Shown: positions 17,485-27,102 of the stretch, piece by piece
Layout of the letters: every line of letters begins with the position of its first letter
How positions within the stretch are numbered: the first letter of the stretch is position 1
DNA from: Clostridium sp. OF03-18AA
GTDB taxonomy: Bacteria; Bacillota; Clostridia; Lachnospirales; Lachnospiraceae
NCBI RefSeq assembly: GCF_003478035.1
Contig: NZ_QUEP01000002.1
Span: 310,001 to 374,000 of the forward strand
Direction of reading: 5' to 3'
Length of the DNA stretch: 64,000 nucleotides
Notes under the pieces: generated by a model
The model's database searches: none
Told to the model about the DNA's origin: nothing
What the model saw: the letters and a program-made list of their open reading frames with translations, nothing else
Position numbers and translations under genes: made by a program

Positions 17485-17880
17485 ATGTTTGATACTGATA
17501 CAGTAAAAGAACGGTTGAAATCATTCGGTTATACGGTCAAGGCAGATGATGAATTTGCCTTGACCTTTTGCGTTGAGAAAGTACGCAGCACAATCAAGAA
17601 TGAAATCAACTGGAATGATGTGCCGGAAGGACTGGAACACATTGCCGTTGATATGGCGGTGGGTGAATTTCTTCTTTCCAAGAAAACCTTTGCACCTGAT
17701 GACCTTACCGGGTTTGATTTAGAATATGCTGTCAAGCAGATTCAGACAGGGGACACCAACACGGTTTTTGCAACTGGTGAAGGTTCAATGACCCCTGAAC
17801 AAAGACTGACTTCTTTCATCAATTACCTTTTATCCTATGGAAAGGCTGAATTTAATTCATTCAGGCGTATCAGATGGTAA
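17485..17880 (+). CDS. Head-tail connector protein (gp6/gp15-like adaptor)
   Basis: 131 residues from ATG 17485, 7-8 nt after GGAAAGGGTGG; a GTG at 17476 overlaps that site. Predicted all-helical, with the adaptor pattern FTFCVEKVRSTIKNEIN and IAVDMAVGEFLL. It should bind the portal ring as the first connector. It overlaps the next gene by 7 bp. Confidence 0.65.
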   Translation: MFDTDTVKERLKSFGYTVKADDEFALTFCVEKVRSTIKNEINWNDVPEGLEHIAVDMAVGEFLLSKKTFAPDDLTGFDLEYAVKQIQTGDTNTVFATGEGSMTPEQRLTSFINYLLSYGKAEFNSFRRIRW

Positions 17881-18257
17881 AACAGATTCAGGCAGCACAA
17901 AAGGCTGCAAGGAAAGCCATTGAAGCAACCTATTTTGGTACTTTGACGGTGACAGAACTGCAAAAGGTAAAAAATGAGAAGTCAAAACTTATGGAAGAAT
18001 CAGAGGTTGTAGTCTTACAAGACCAACCGTGCAGATTATCTTTTGAAAAACTGCAAACAGCAATTCAGTCAGAATCAGCAGCAACGATCACGCAAAGCAC
18101 AAAGTTGTTCGTTTCCCCGGATGTAACCATCAAGGCGGGGTCAAAACTGACAGTAACACAGGACAATGTGACCACGGACTACACCCGCAGCGGTGTCCCT
18201 TCCACATATCCAACGCATCAGGAAATTACACTTGAACTGTTCAAGGAATATGCGTAA
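17874..18257 (+). CDS. Head closure/stopper-like phage protein
   Basis: 127 residues from ATG 17874 overlapping the adaptor gene. An N-terminal helix (KQIQAAQKAARKAIEATYFGT) is followed by a beta-rich region with LTVTELQ and SPDVTIKAGSKLTVTQD, the usual shape of head-closure proteins that seal the connector. The call rests on order (adaptor, stopper, gp10-like, terminator) more than on sequence identity. Confidence 0.6.
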   Translation: MVKQIQAAQKAARKAIEATYFGTLTVTELQKVKNEKSKLMEESEVVVLQDQPCRLSFEKLQTAIQSESAATITQSTKLFVSPDVTIKAGSKLTVTQDNVTTDYTRSGVPSTYPTHQEITLELFKEYA

Positions 18258-18719
18258 ATGGGTAGAATGGGAAGATTTGACTGCAAAGGTCTGAAAGACT
18301 TTCAGCAGCAGTTGGGAAAGTTGCAAAATCCTGATGACTTTGTGGAATCGTGTGCAAAGGAACTTGCTGCCCGGTTGCTTCGCATGGTGGTCAAAAGAAC
18401 ACCTGTCGGACAGTACCCGGCAAGTTCAGGAAAAAAGGGCGGTACATTAAGGCGTGGTTGGACTGGTGAAAAACGTGCATCAGCACAAGGGTATGCAGAC
18501 AGCCTGACGGTGAATCATTTTGGTGACACCTATGTCATTGAAATTGTGAACCCGGTTGAATACGCATCTTATGTTGAGTACGGACACAGGACAGCCAATC
18601 ATTCAGGATGGGTCAAGGGTCAGTTTATGATGACCATATCTGAACAGGAATTACAGAGAATTGCCCCAAAGGTGCTTGAAAACAAAATCAAGAAATATTT
18701 AGGGGGACTTGGTAAATGA
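18258..18719 (+). CDS. HK97 gp10-like family tail component
   Basis: 153 residues, ATG directly after the previous stop. The pattern LRRGWTGEKRASAQG, then YVIEIVNPVEYASYVEYGHRTA is diagnostic of the HK97 gp10/putative neck protein family (phage_HK97_gp10), which takes part in tail completion and joining. It overlaps the next start by four bases. Confidence 0.82.
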   Translation: MGRMGRFDCKGLKDFQQQLGKLQNPDDFVESCAKELAARLLRMVVKRTPVGQYPASSGKKGGTLRRGWTGEKRASAQGYADSLTVNHFGDTYVIEIVNPVEYASYVEYGHRTANHSGWVKGQFMMTISEQELQRIAPKVLENKIKKYLGGLGK

Positions 18720-19150
18720 TAAATTCAATAGTTGAAGCAATCAGTTGTTCCCTGAACAAAGAATTTGGGGATGATTATGAAATCCACAATGAAGAAATCA
18801 AGCAAGGTTTGAAAGAGCCTTGTTTTTTTATTGCTTGCTTAAACCCAAACAACAACCTTTTCCTTGGCAAACGGTATGAACGTACCAATCAGTTCTGCAT
18901 CCAGTATTTCCCACAGTCTGCAAAGAAGCAGCGGGAATGTGCTGATGTGGCTGAAAGAATGTATGACTGTTTGGAGTATATCACAACAGACGGTGATACC
19001 AAGCCAATCAGGGGTTCAAAAATGAATCATCAGGTGGTTAACGGTGTTCTGAATTTTTTTGTCAATTATGACTTTTTCACGGTCAAGACGGAAGAACAGA
19101 CACCAATGGAAACTATGACGGCAAGCACGGATGTGAAGGAAGGTGGTTGA
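18716..19150 (+). CDS. Phage tail terminator-like protein
   Basis: 144 residues from ATG 18716. The pattern INSIVEAISCSLNKEFGDDYEIHNEEIKQGL followed by FFIACLNPNNNLFLGKRYER matches the tail terminator family common in clostridial myophages. Such proteins cap the sheath/tube polymer at its upper end and make it ready to join the head. Position directly before the sheath gene supports this. Confidence 0.68.
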   Translation: MINSIVEAISCSLNKEFGDDYEIHNEEIKQGLKEPCFFIACLNPNNNLFLGKRYERTNQFCIQYFPQSAKKQRECADVAERMYDCLEYITTDGDTKPIRGSKMNHQVVNGVLNFFVNYDFFTVKTEEQTPMETMTASTDVKEGG

Positions 19151-19152
19151 TT

Positions 19153-19356
19153 ATGGCAGCAAAAAAGACAGCAACGGGAACTGCTGCAAGGTCTGAACAG
19201 ACTGAACCAATGTTCAGCAAGGAACAGATTCTTGCATCTGCCCGTTTTGCAAACAGAAGGGACTTGGTGGATGCCCTTCTTGATGAAGATAAAAGTTACA
19301 CCATGAAAACTGTTGACAATTTAGTTGAAAAATACATGAAAGGACAGGTGAAATAG
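19153..19356 (+). CDS. Small phage protein before the sheath gene
   Basis: 67 residues from ATG 19153 (GAAGGTGG upstream; TTG 19147 also in frame). The N-terminus is polar and Ala/Thr rich; the rest, FSKEQILASARFANRRDLVDALLDEDKSYTMKTV, is a compact helical motif often found as a separate small gene before XkdK-type sheath genes. The function is unknown. Confidence 0.6.
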   Translation: MAAKKTATGTAARSEQTEPMFSKEQILASARFANRRDLVDALLDEDKSYTMKTVDNLVEKYMKGQVK

Positions 19357-19357
19357 T

Positions 19358-20662
19358 ATGGCTTTAGGTGGTGGTACATTTACCTCACAGAACAAAGAAC
19401 TGCCCGGTGCTTATATCAACTTTGTATCGGCTGCATCCGCATCCGCTGCATTGTCTGATAGAGGTATCGCAACAATGCCCCTTGAACTTGACTGGGGTGT
19501 TGAAGGGGAAGTTTTTGAAGTGACCAATGAAGATTTTCAGAAGAACAGCCTGAAACTTTTTGGTTATGCCTTTGACAGTCCTAAGATGCTTGGTCTTAAT
19601 GATCTGTTCATGGGTGCAAAGACCTTATACGCATACCGTCTGAACGGCGGTGGTGATAAGGCAGCGAACACATACGCAACTGCAAAGTATTGTGGTGTTC
19701 GTGGTAACGATTTGAAGATCGTGATTCAGAAAAATGCAGATGATGCAAGCAAGTATGATGTTACAACCTACTTCGGTACGGTCAAGGTTGACACACAGAC
19801 AGTTGCCAAGGCTGCTGATCTTGTGGCAAACGATTATGTGACATTCAAGGCTGCTGATCTTGCTGTTACTGCCGGAACACCTTTAACTGGTGGTACAAAT
19901 GGCACGGTTGACGGCACTGCACATCAGGCTTACTTGGATAAAATCGAATCATACACCTACAACACTATGGGCGTTGTGGTTACTGATGATGTTACCAAGA
20001 AGTTATATGTGGCTTTCAACAAGCGTTTGCGTGATGAACTTGGTATCAAGTTCCAGTTGGTTGTTTACAACCTGTCTGCTGATTATATGGGCGTTATCAG
20101 TGTGAAGAACAAGGTAACAGATACAGGATGGTCAGAAGCAGCACTTGTGTACTGGGTAACTGGTGCAGAAAGCGGTTGTGCGGTCAATAAGTCTTGTCAG
20201 AACAAGAAATATGACGGCGGTTTCACCGTTGATACCAATTACACACAGAATGAGTTAAAAGCAGCAATCAAGGCGGGTGAGTTCACTTTTCATAAGGTCA
20301 ACGGCGTTGTCCGTGTGCTTGAAGATATTAACTCTATGGTGACCACTTCGGACACTTGCGGGGATGTATTCAAGGACAATCAGACGATCAGAGTTATTGA
20401 CCAGTTAGGAAATGATGATGCAGTTCTTTTCAACACTAAGTATCTTGGTGTTGTTCCAAACAATGCATCAGGCAGAACTTCCCTTTGGTCTGACTTGGTG
20501 AAAATCCGTACACAGTTACAGGAACTTGGTGCTATTGAAGGGTTCACTGATTCTGATGTTACGGTTGCACAGGGCGATTCCAAAAAGGCGGTTGTGATTA
20601 CATCAGCAATCACCGTTGTGAACGCTATGGGTAAACTCTATGAAACAGTTACGGTTGCGTAA
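19358..20662 (+). CDS. Contractile tail sheath protein (XkdK-like)
   Basis: 434 residues from ATG 19358, one base after the previous stop. It contains LPGAYINFVSAASASAALSDRG at the N-terminus, as XkdK proteins do, and a conserved C-terminal part with VFKDNQTIRVIDQLGNDDAVLF and GAIEGFTDSDVTV. The sheath contracts during infection, so the phage is a myovirus in morphology. The gene lies with the tube gene in the usual order. Confidence 0.9.
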   Translation: MALGGGTFTSQNKELPGAYINFVSAASASAALSDRGIATMPLELDWGVEGEVFEVTNEDFQKNSLKLFGYAFDSPKMLGLNDLFMGAKTLYAYRLNGGGDKAANTYATAKYCGVRGNDLKIVIQKNADDASKYDVTTYFGTVKVDTQTVAKAADLVANDYVTFKAADLAVTAGTPLTGGTNGTVDGTAHQAYLDKIESYTYNTMGVVVTDDVTKKLYVAFNKRLRDELGIKFQLVVYNLSADYMGVISVKNKVTDTGWSEAALVYWVTGAESGCAVNKSCQNKKYDGGFTVDTNYTQNELKAAIKAGEFTFHKVNGVVRVLEDINSMVTTSDTCGDVFKDNQTIRVIDQLGNDDAVLFNTKYLGVVPNNASGRTSLWSDLVKIRTQLQELGAIEGFTDSDVTVAQGDSKKAVVITSAITVVNAMGKLYETVTVA

Positions 20663-20679
20663 GAAAGGGGTGAAATAAA

Positions 20680-21159
20680 ATGCCGAATGTAACAATGAAA
20701 GCAAGGGACACTATTGCAGCAAAACTTGCTGAATGTTTTATCACAATCGGAAGTAGAAGATACAACTTCATGCAGATGATTGATATGGAAGCAAAGGTTG
20801 AGAAAACCAAGACTACTGTTCCCCGCCTTGGTGCAATCATGGCGGGTCATAAGTCATGTGGTATGGAAGGTACTTTTTCCGGCACGGCACACTATAACCA
20901 GTCAGTTCTTCGTCAGGCATTGCTTGACTATAAGAACACTGGTGAGGATGTGTATTTTGAAATGCAGATCACCAATGATGACCCAACCAGTGATGCGGGC
21001 AGACAGACGATCATTTTCTATGACTGCAACACTGACGGCGGTGTGTTAGCAAAATTTGATGCTGACGGGGAATACCTTGATGAAGAGATTGAAGGAACAT
21101 TTGAGGACTTCTCAATGCCTGAATCTTTTGCAAACCTCACGGGTTTTCTTACTAACTAA
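20680..21159 (+). CDS. Tail tube protein (XkdM-like)
   Basis: 159 residues, ATG 20680 after GAAAGGGGTG. The pattern MKARDTIAAKLAECFITIGSRRYNFMQM and EGTFEDFSMPESFANLTGF belongs to the XkdM tube family. It forms the inner tube through which DNA and capsid proteins pass. Confidence 0.88.
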   Translation: MPNVTMKARDTIAAKLAECFITIGSRRYNFMQMIDMEAKVEKTKTTVPRLGAIMAGHKSCGMEGTFSGTAHYNQSVLRQALLDYKNTGEDVYFEMQITNDDPTSDAGRQTIIFYDCNTDGGVLAKFDADGEYLDEEIEGTFEDFSMPESFANLTGFLTN

Positions 21160-21166
21160 GTAACAG

Positions 21167-21212
21167 AACCCCTTGTGTGGCTTTTATATAAGGTCATATA
21201 AGGGGTTTTTTC
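21167..21212 (+). terminator. Terminator after the tail tube gene
   Basis: AACCCCTT (21167-21174) pairs with AAGGGGTT (21200-21207), followed by a T run. The loop contains TTATATAAGGTCA (21184-21196), a near copy of a motif found in two other late intergenic regions (15464 and 33097). A strong terminator right after sheath and tube genes would keep their transcripts more abundant than the distal ones. Confidence 0.65.
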
Positions 21213-21245
21213 TATTCTTTGATAAACAGAAGGGAGAACAACAAA

Positions 21246-21677
21246 ATGTCAAAATTTAGTGCATTTATGAAAGCGAATAAAAAGGTAAAGGAAAATGAAA
21301 AGTTTGCACCTACTGCTTCACTTCTTGGTTCAGACGGAACACCTGTTAGATGGGAGTTCAGACATATCAGTTCCAAGGAGAATGAAGAACTTCGTGATGC
21401 AAACACCATTGAAGTTCAGGTGACAGGCAAGCCGAACTTATTCAGACCAAAACTGATTACTTCAAAGTACCTTATGGCAATGATCGTGAAGTCAACGGTG
21501 TTTCCTGACCTTTACGATAAAGAGTTACAGGACAGTTACGGTGTGATGACCCCGGAAGATTTAGTCTATGCAATGGTTGATGATGCCGGGGAAATGCAGG
21601 ACTTCCAGTTATGGATGCAGAAGTTTCAGGGATTTACCAAGTCACTTGATGAAAAGGTTGATGAAGCAAAAAACTAA
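21246..21677 (+). CDS. Tail assembly chaperone, short form (XkdN-like, gpG equivalent)
   Basis: 143 residues from ATG 21246 (AGAAGGGAG upstream). Sequence pattern SKFSAFMKANKKVKENEKFAPTASL and RWEFRHISSKENEELRD matches XkdN-type tail chaperones. The gene ends ...EAKN-stop at a heptamer A AAA AAC (21668-21674) that allows a -1 frameshift into a downstream frame lacking its own start. This short form and the shifted form together bind the tape measure protein and set tube length during assembly. Confidence 0.85.
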   Translation: MSKFSAFMKANKKVKENEKFAPTASLLGSDGTPVRWEFRHISSKENEELRDANTIEVQVTGKPNLFRPKLITSKYLMAMIVKSTVFPDLYDKELQDSYGVMTPEDLVYAMVDDAGEMQDFQLWMQKFQGFTKSLDEKVDEAKN

Positions 21678-21865
21678 TTGAAGAAGGGGACGGTGAAGCA
21701 AATTATGCTTACTATGCCCTTCTAAAACTTCACATTCTTCCATCAGTGTTCTTGGCTATGGATGAACAGGAAAAAGCCTTTGTGATTGCTTCAATCAAGT
21801 TGAAAGCAGAGCATGACAAGAAGGAAAAGAAAAAGGCAGAAGCAAGGGCAAAGAAAAAACACTAA
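21246..21865 (+). CDS. Tail assembly chaperone, -1 frameshifted long form (gpGT equivalent)
   Basis: Slipping at A AAA AAC (21668-21674, in zero frame GCA AAA AAC TAA) moves ribosomes to the -1 frame, which stays open to TAA 21863-21865 and adds about 63 residues: LIEEGDGEANYAYYALLKLH and on, ending in a Lys-rich helix. The total is about 206 residues. Eight nt after the heptamer a nested hairpin can form: AGAAGGG (21682-21688) with CCCTTCT (21717-21723), and AAGCA (21696-21700) with TGCTT (21706-21710) inside. The -1 extension has no start codon of its own next to a ribosome binding site. A frameshift between the two genes upstream of the tape measure gene is a conserved feature of tailed phages. 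Confidence 0.85.
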
Positions 21866-21883
21866 GAAAGGACGGTGAAACAG

Positions 21884-24625
21884 GTGTCATCTATTCAGAC
21901 AGGTATTGAACTTAATGACCAATTCAGCGGAGTGTTGAACAACATCATCAGTTCAGTGAACCTTGCCGTGTCTGCAATGTATGATATGCAGCAGTCAATG
22001 AACGCTGATATTGATACAAGCAGTATTGAAGGGGCAAGGGATGAAATCAATCAGGCAACCGCTGCCATTGAAGCAATGAATCAGGCAATGAATCAGGCAG
22101 CAAGCCGACAGACCGCACCTGATATTGCACCGCCTGTTGTGGATGGTGGAAATCAAGAACCGATTCCTGTACCTGTTGACCCGGTACTTCCTGACCCTTT
22201 GGTTGAAAATCCTGAACCAATCAGACCTGAAATTCAGCCAAACGCACCGCCTGACCCTGAACCCGTAGAAATCCCGGTCACATGGAACACTGACGGGATG
22301 GATGTGTTCACAGGAACAGGTGTTGAACGATTTCAGCAAGAAGTTCAGAGTGCAAACGATATGTTGAACACACTGAACACCACACAGGCAATGATTTCAC
22401 AGACCGCACAGGGGATGGATATACTGCCGGATGCAGCAGTTCAGGATATGAACACCATGCAACAGCGGTTATCTGCAATTCAGCAGCGGATTCAGCAGAT
22501 TGAGAACAACCCGGTAAATGTTGGGGCAGACAATGCAAATGCAGAACTGGAACAGTTGCGTATGCAGTTGAATCAGGCTATTCAGGAACAAAATTCACTG
22601 AATCAGGCAATGCAGAATATGGATGTTTCTGCTGCCAATGATGCCTATTTGCGTTTGTCACAGACGGTTGGCAACACAGAAAGGTATATCCGTGACAATG
22701 TGGATGAACAGGGGCGTTTCAATCAGGAAATTTCAGCCGGAACACAACAGGCAAATGAATTGACCAATACCATCAAACGGGCAGTTGCAGCTTATATCAG
22801 TATTCAGTCAGTTGGGAAAGCACTGAACATTTCAGACGAACTTGTTCAGACAACATCCCGTTTGAACATGATGAATGACGGGGTTCAGACAACCGCTGAA
22901 CTTGTCAACATGGTATATGCAGCAGCACAGGATGCAAGGGGTTCATTCAGTCAGATGGCTGATGTTGTTGCCCGTTTCGGCAACAACGCAAAGGATGCGT
23001 TCAGCAGTTCAGAAGAAGTTGTTGCTTTTGCTGATCTGATTCAAAAACAGATGACGATTGCCGGGGCAAGTACCCAAGAAGCAGCAAACGCAGAATTGCA
23101 GTTATCACAGGCACTTGGTTCAGGTGTCCTTCGTGGTGATGAATTGAACAGTATCTTTGAACAAGCACCTAACCTGATTCAGAACATTGCGGACTATCTT
23201 GATGTTCCAATCGGTAAGATCAGAGAAATGGCAGCGGATGGGGAACTTTCTGCTGATGTAGTCAAGGCAGCAATCTTTTCTGCTGCTGATGACATTAACA
23301 GCAAATTCAATGAAATGCCTATGACTTGGGGGCAGATATGGCAGTCAATGCAGAACACCGCACTGATTGCATTTCAGCCTGTTCTTCAAAGACTGAACGA
23401 TTTAGCCAATAGTGAAGCATTTCAGACTTTCATTCAGGGTGCTATTGAAGCAATGGCAACCCTTGCGAATATCCTTCTGAATGTGTTTGATTTGGCGGTG
23501 TCAATCGGTACTTTCATAGGTGATAACTGGTCAATCATTGCACCAATTATCTATGGTGTAATTGCTGCATTAGGGGCATATTTGGCAATCATGGGAATTG
23601 TCAATGCAATTACTGCAATTTCAGCAGCCATTGATGCGACAAAGGCAGCAGCAGATGCACTTGCAGCCGGACAAACATTTCTTTGGACAGTACAGCAGTA
23701 TGGATTGAACGCAGCACTTGCAGCGTGTCCGATCACATGGATTATTGTGCTGATTATAGCACTTATAGCAATAATTTTTGCCGTATGTAATGCGATTGCA
23801 AAGATGACAGGTATTGCAAATTCAGGGTTCGGTGTGATTACTGGTGGTGTGAATGTAGTGATTCAGTTCTTCAAGAACTTGGGTCTAACCGTGGCAAACA
23901 TTGCCTTAGGTATTGGAAATGCCATTGCAGCACTTGCATCCAATATGATGACGGCATTTCACAATGCAATCTGTTCTGTTCAGTCATGGTTTTACAACCT
24001 GTTAAGCACGGCACTTTCAGTCATTGAAGGTATTTGTTCAGCACTGAATAAGTTACCGTTTGTTGAATTTGACTATTCAGGCATTTCATCCGCAGCGGAT
24101 GACTATGCAGCCAAAGCAAGTGAAGCAGCCGGAAACAAAGAAGATTACCAGTCAATCAGTGACGCGTTCAATGAAGGTTTTACAACCTTTGATGCATTTC
24201 AGGACGGTTGGGCATCAGATGCGTTCAATGCGGGTGCAGCATGGGGTGACGGTATTGCTGATAAGGTTTCAAACTTTAGTCTGTCGGATGTATTCGGTCA
24301 GACAGATATTCCTAATGTTGGTGATTACACATCAGGGTTCAATGATGCAATAGCAAATTCAGGCGTGGGTGACAGCATTGGAAACATTGACGATAACACA
24401 GGCAAAATCAAGGATTCTTTGGATGTTACAGAAGAAGATTTGAAGTATTTGCGTGACATTGCAGAACAAGAATCAATTAACAGATTCACAACCGCAGAAG
24501 TAACTATCAACCAAACAAACAACAATAATGTTTCATCTGATACTGACCTTGATGGCTTTATCACTGCATTAGATGATGCAATGGGTGAAGCAATAGATGA
24601 AGTAACAAATGGGGGTACAGACTAA
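21884..24625 (+). CDS. Tail tape measure protein
   Basis: 913 residues from GTG 21884, about 10 nt after AAAGGACGG; GTG 21875 sits on top of that site. The N-terminal 300 residues are Gln/Asn-rich coiled coil with a Pro-rich insert. Residues about 300-500 are the conserved tape measure N-terminal domain ([55 protein letters not shown]). Two or three hydrophobic segments follow near residues 545-640 ([39 protein letters not shown]), which probably insert in the host membrane during DNA entry. Tape length sets tail length. Its stop overlaps the next start. Confidence 0.92.
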   Translation: MSSIQTGIELNDQFSGVLNNIISSVNLAVSAMYDMQQSMNADIDTSSIEGARDEINQATAAIEAMNQAMNQAASRQTAPDIAPPVVDGGNQEPIPVPVDPVLPDPLVENPEPIRPEIQPNAPPDPEPVEIPVTWNTDGMDVFTGTGVERFQQEVQSANDMLNTLNTTQAMISQTAQGMDILPDAAVQDMNTMQQRLSAIQQRIQQIENNPVNVGADNANAELEQLRMQLNQAIQEQNSLNQAMQNMDVSAANDAYLRLSQTVGNTERYIRDNVDEQGRFNQEISAGTQQANELTNTIKRAVAAYISIQSVGKALNISDELVQTTSRLNMMNDGVQTTAELVNMVYAAAQDARGSFSQMADVVARFGNNAKDAFSSSEEVVAFADLIQKQMTIAGASTQEAANAELQLSQALGSGVLRGDELNSIFEQAPNLIQNIADYLDVPIGKIREMAADGELSADVVKAAIFSAADDINSKFNEMPMTWGQIWQSMQNTALIAFQPVLQRLNDLANSEAFQTFIQGAIEAMATLANILLNVFDLAVSIGTFIGDNWSIIAPIIYGVIAALGAYLAIMGIVNAITAISAAIDATKAAADALAAGQTFLWTVQQYGLNAALAACPITWIIVLIIALIAIIFAVCNAIAKMTGIANSGFGVITGGVNVVIQFFKNLGLTVANIALGIGNAIAALASNMMTAFHNAICSVQSWFYNLLSTALSVIEGICSALNKLPFVEFDYSGISSAADDYAAKASEAAGNKEDYQSISDAFNEGFTTFDAFQDGWASDAFNAGAAWGDGIADKVSNFSLSDVFGQTDIPNVGDYTSGFNDAIANSGVGDSIGNIDDNTGKIKDSLDVTEEDLKYLRDIAEQESINRFTTAEVTINQTNNNNVSSDTDLDGFITALDDAMGEAIDEVTNGGTD

Positions 24626-25314
24626 TGGCACAAAGCGGATATGATATGTATTTTGATAAATGCCTTTTTCCTGTCACCCCTGAAAAAATTAGCATCAAAA
24701 TCAATGGTAATAACAAAACGGTCAACCTGATAAATGAAGGTGAAATCAATATCCTGAAAAAAACCGGGTTGACCGACATTGAATTTGAAGCAGAAATCCC
24801 GCAAGTAAAACATCCTTATGCGGTGTATAAGAATGGTTTCAAAGAAGCGGGGTATTTCTTTGATATTTTTGAAGGGTTGAAAACAGGCAAAAAGACATTC
24901 CAGTTCATTGTGTGCAGAAAGACCCCGGTGGGGAAAAAACTGCTGAACACGAACATGAAGGTATCTTTGGAAGATTACAAAATTTCAGAGGATGCCAAGA
25001 ACGGGTTTGACTTCAAAGTCAAGTTCAATCTGAAACAGTACCGGGACTATGGAACAAAGACAGTCAACATCAAAATTGCCGCATCCAAGCCAAAGGCAAG
25101 TGCAGAGCCTAAGCGGGAAACTAACAATTCACCCGCCCCGGCAGCAGCACAGACTTATACGGTCGTGCGTGGTGATTGTTTATGGAACATTGCAAAACGG
25201 TTTTACGGTAGCGGTGCAAAATACACCGTGATTTACAACGCAAACAGGGGTGTCATTGGTGGCAACCCTAACTTAATTTATCCGGGACAGGTTCTGACCA
25301 TTCCGGCAGCATAA
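24625..25314 (+). CDS. LysM-containing tail protein (XkdP-like)
   Basis: 229 residues, ATG overlapping the tape measure stop. Residues 1-145 form the XkdP-type domain ([20 protein letters not shown] near the start). After a Pro/Ala linker, residues about 172-229 are a LysM module ([29 protein letters not shown]). It belongs to the baseplate hub and probably holds peptidoglycan during penetration. Confidence 0.85.
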   Translation: MAQSGYDMYFDKCLFPVTPEKISIKINGNNKTVNLINEGEINILKKTGLTDIEFEAEIPQVKHPYAVYKNGFKEAGYFFDIFEGLKTGKKTFQFIVCRKTPVGKKLLNTNMKVSLEDYKISEDAKNGFDFKVKFNLKQYRDYGTKTVNIKIAASKPKASAEPKRETNNSPAPAAAQTYTVVRGDCLWNIAKRFYGSGAKYTVIYNANRGVIGGNPNLIYPGQVLTIPAA

Positions 25315-25331
25315 GAAAGGGGTGTTGTTCA

Positions 25332-26312
25332 ATGTACGTTGAACTACTGGTTGGGAATGAATCAGGAACAAAAGTATATCAACCTGTTGTTCAGGAAGGT
25401 ATTGAATGGTCAACAGAAAGAAAAAACACCCCCGGCAAACTGGTTTTCAAAGTCCTGTATGACAACATTCTTGATTTTTCAGAAGGTAGTCCAGTCAGGA
25501 TGAAGGTGGACGGTGACAATGTATTCTTTGGTTTTGTATTCAAGCAGCAAAGAAGTAAGGACAAGATCATTACTGTCACCGCCTACGATCAGTTAAGATA
25601 TTTGAAAAATAAGGACACTAAGGTTTATGAAAATAAAACTGCATCACAATTTGTAAAAATGATTGCAGATGATTATGCCCTGAACCTTGGTACACTGGAT
25701 GATACAGGGTATGTCATTGAATCAAGAATTGAAGAAAACAGTGAACTGTTTGAAATGATAACAAATGCTCTTGACCTGACACTGACTAACACCGGGGAAA
25801 TGTATGTGTTATATGACGATTTTGGAAAACTTACCCTGAAAAGCCTGTCATCTATGTATGTGGGTGTTCCGGGGGCGTACTTAATGATTGATGAAGAAAC
25901 AGGGCAAGATTTTGAATATACTTCATCTATCGACAGTAATACTTATAACAAAATCAAGTTAACCTATGACAATGAAGATACTAAAAAGCGTGATGTTTAT
26001 ATCACACAGGATTCTTCTAATATCAATAAATGGGGCATTTTGCAGTATTTTGATACCTTACAGAAAGGTGAAAATGGTCAAGCAAAGGCAGATGCCCTTT
26101 TGAAACTGTATAACAAGAAAACCCGTAACTTGAAGATCACCAATGCTTTGGGCGACAACAGAGTGCGGGCGGGTTCAATGGTTGTCATTAACCTTGACCT
26201 TGGTGATATGAAAGTGAAAAACTGGATGCTTGTTGAAAAGTGCAAGCACACTTACAAGGAAGGTGAACATTGGATGGATTTGACACTTAGAGGGGGTGAG
26301 TTTATTGCCTGA
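25332..26312 (+). CDS. Baseplate hub protein (XkdQ/gpD-like)
   Basis: 326 residues from ATG 25332 after GAAAGGGGTG. Sequence contains GIEWSTERKNTPGKLVFKV and YDQLRYLKNKDTKVYENKTA, typical of XkdQ/late control gene D proteins, which form the hub that links the tube to the spike. The end overlaps the next gene. Confidence 0.82.
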   Translation: MYVELLVGNESGTKVYQPVVQEGIEWSTERKNTPGKLVFKVLYDNILDFSEGSPVRMKVDGDNVFFGFVFKQQRSKDKIITVTAYDQLRYLKNKDTKVYENKTASQFVKMIADDYALNLGTLDDTGYVIESRIEENSELFEMITNALDLTLTNTGEMYVLYDDFGKLTLKSLSSMYVGVPGAYLMIDEETGQDFEYTSSIDSNTYNKIKLTYDNEDTKKRDVYITQDSSNINKWGILQYFDTLQKGENGQAKADALLKLYNKKTRNLKITNALGDNRVRAGSMVVINLDLGDMKVKNWMLVEKCKHTYKEGEHWMDLTLRGGEFIA

Positions 26313-26700
26313 TGCAAAAGGAATTATCAAGAAAGTACATCAAGCAGCGGTTGAAGCGGTAGAATCAACAAAACCTGTAAATGTATGTTTTGGAAAGGTT
26401 ATATCTGCATCCCCGTTACAGATAAATGTTGAACAGAAGATGATTCTTACTGAAAAACAACTTGTACTTTCAAGGAATGTAACAGATTTCAAAACTAAGA
26501 TAACGGCGGGGAATATCAAGAATTATTACTATACCGGGGATGTAAATTCAGGGACAGCACCAGTTTCCCCGTCACACGTTCATGCTGTCGGAACGATTGA
26601 AGTCACCGTACACAATGGCTTGGCTGTCGGTGATGGTGTCATTCTAATAAGACAGCAAGAAGGTCAGAAATTCATTGTTGTGGATAGGATAGGCAAATGA
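26305..26700 (+). CDS. DUF2577 baseplate protein (XkdR-like)
   Basis: 131 residues if TTG 26305 is used, 8 nt after AGGGGG; GTG 26296 overlaps that site and would add three residues. The body (VCFGKVISASPLQINVEQKMILTEKQLVLSRNV and the histidine pair SPSHVHAVG) is the DUF2577 pattern seen in PBSX-type baseplates, perhaps the spike/OB domain. It overlaps the next start (ATGA). Confidence 0.8.
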   Translation: MPDAKGIIKKVHQAAVEAVESTKPVNVCFGKVISASPLQINVEQKMILTEKQLVLSRNVTDFKTKITAGNIKNYYYTGDVNSGTAPVSPSHVHAVGTIEVTVHNGLAVGDGVILIRQQEGQKFIVVDRIGK

Positions 26701-27101
26701 TTCCTTCAACAGTTGGTTTTCTCGACCAAGATTTTGAAATAGAAACACAGCCAAGCCTAACTTATAAAATGGATTTAGACGGTGATTCAGTCAGGGGTCT
26801 TGTGGATGAACAGGATGCCATGAAGCAGATGATTTTCAGAACACTGCAAACAGAAAGGTATCAGTACATCATATATCCGTGGTATTACGGCATTGAAACA
26901 CTTGACCTATATGGTGAACCTGTCACTTGGGTTTGCCCTGAATTAGAACGCAGAATCAGTGAAGCGTTAGCCGTTGATGAAAGAATCACGGGCGTGACCG
27001 ACTTTGAATTTGACCTGACGGTCAAAGGTGTGGTTCATGCCTATTTTACCGTAAAAACAATTTACGGTGATATTAAAGCAGAGAAGGGGGTGAAGATTTA
27101 G
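26697..27101 (+). CDS. DUF2634/gp25-like baseplate wedge protein (XkdS)
   Basis: 134 residues with ATG overlapping the XkdR stop. Patterns QDFEIETQPSLTYKMDLDGD and RTLQTERYQYIIYPWYYGIE are typical of DUF2634, the PBSX version of the gp25 (lysozyme-like fold) wedge protein that triggers sheath contraction. Confidence 0.84.
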   Translation: MIPSTVGFLDQDFEIETQPSLTYKMDLDGDSVRGLVDEQDAMKQMIFRTLQTERYQYIIYPWYYGIETLDLYGEPVTWVCPELERRISEALAVDERITGVTDFEFDLTVKGVVHAYFTVKTIYGDIKAEKGVKI

Positions 27102-27102
27102 A

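Noticed and set aside
21875..21883. GTG 21875 as start of the tape measure protein.
   Set aside because: It overlaps the ribosome binding site AAAGGACGG; GTG 21884 has correct spacing.
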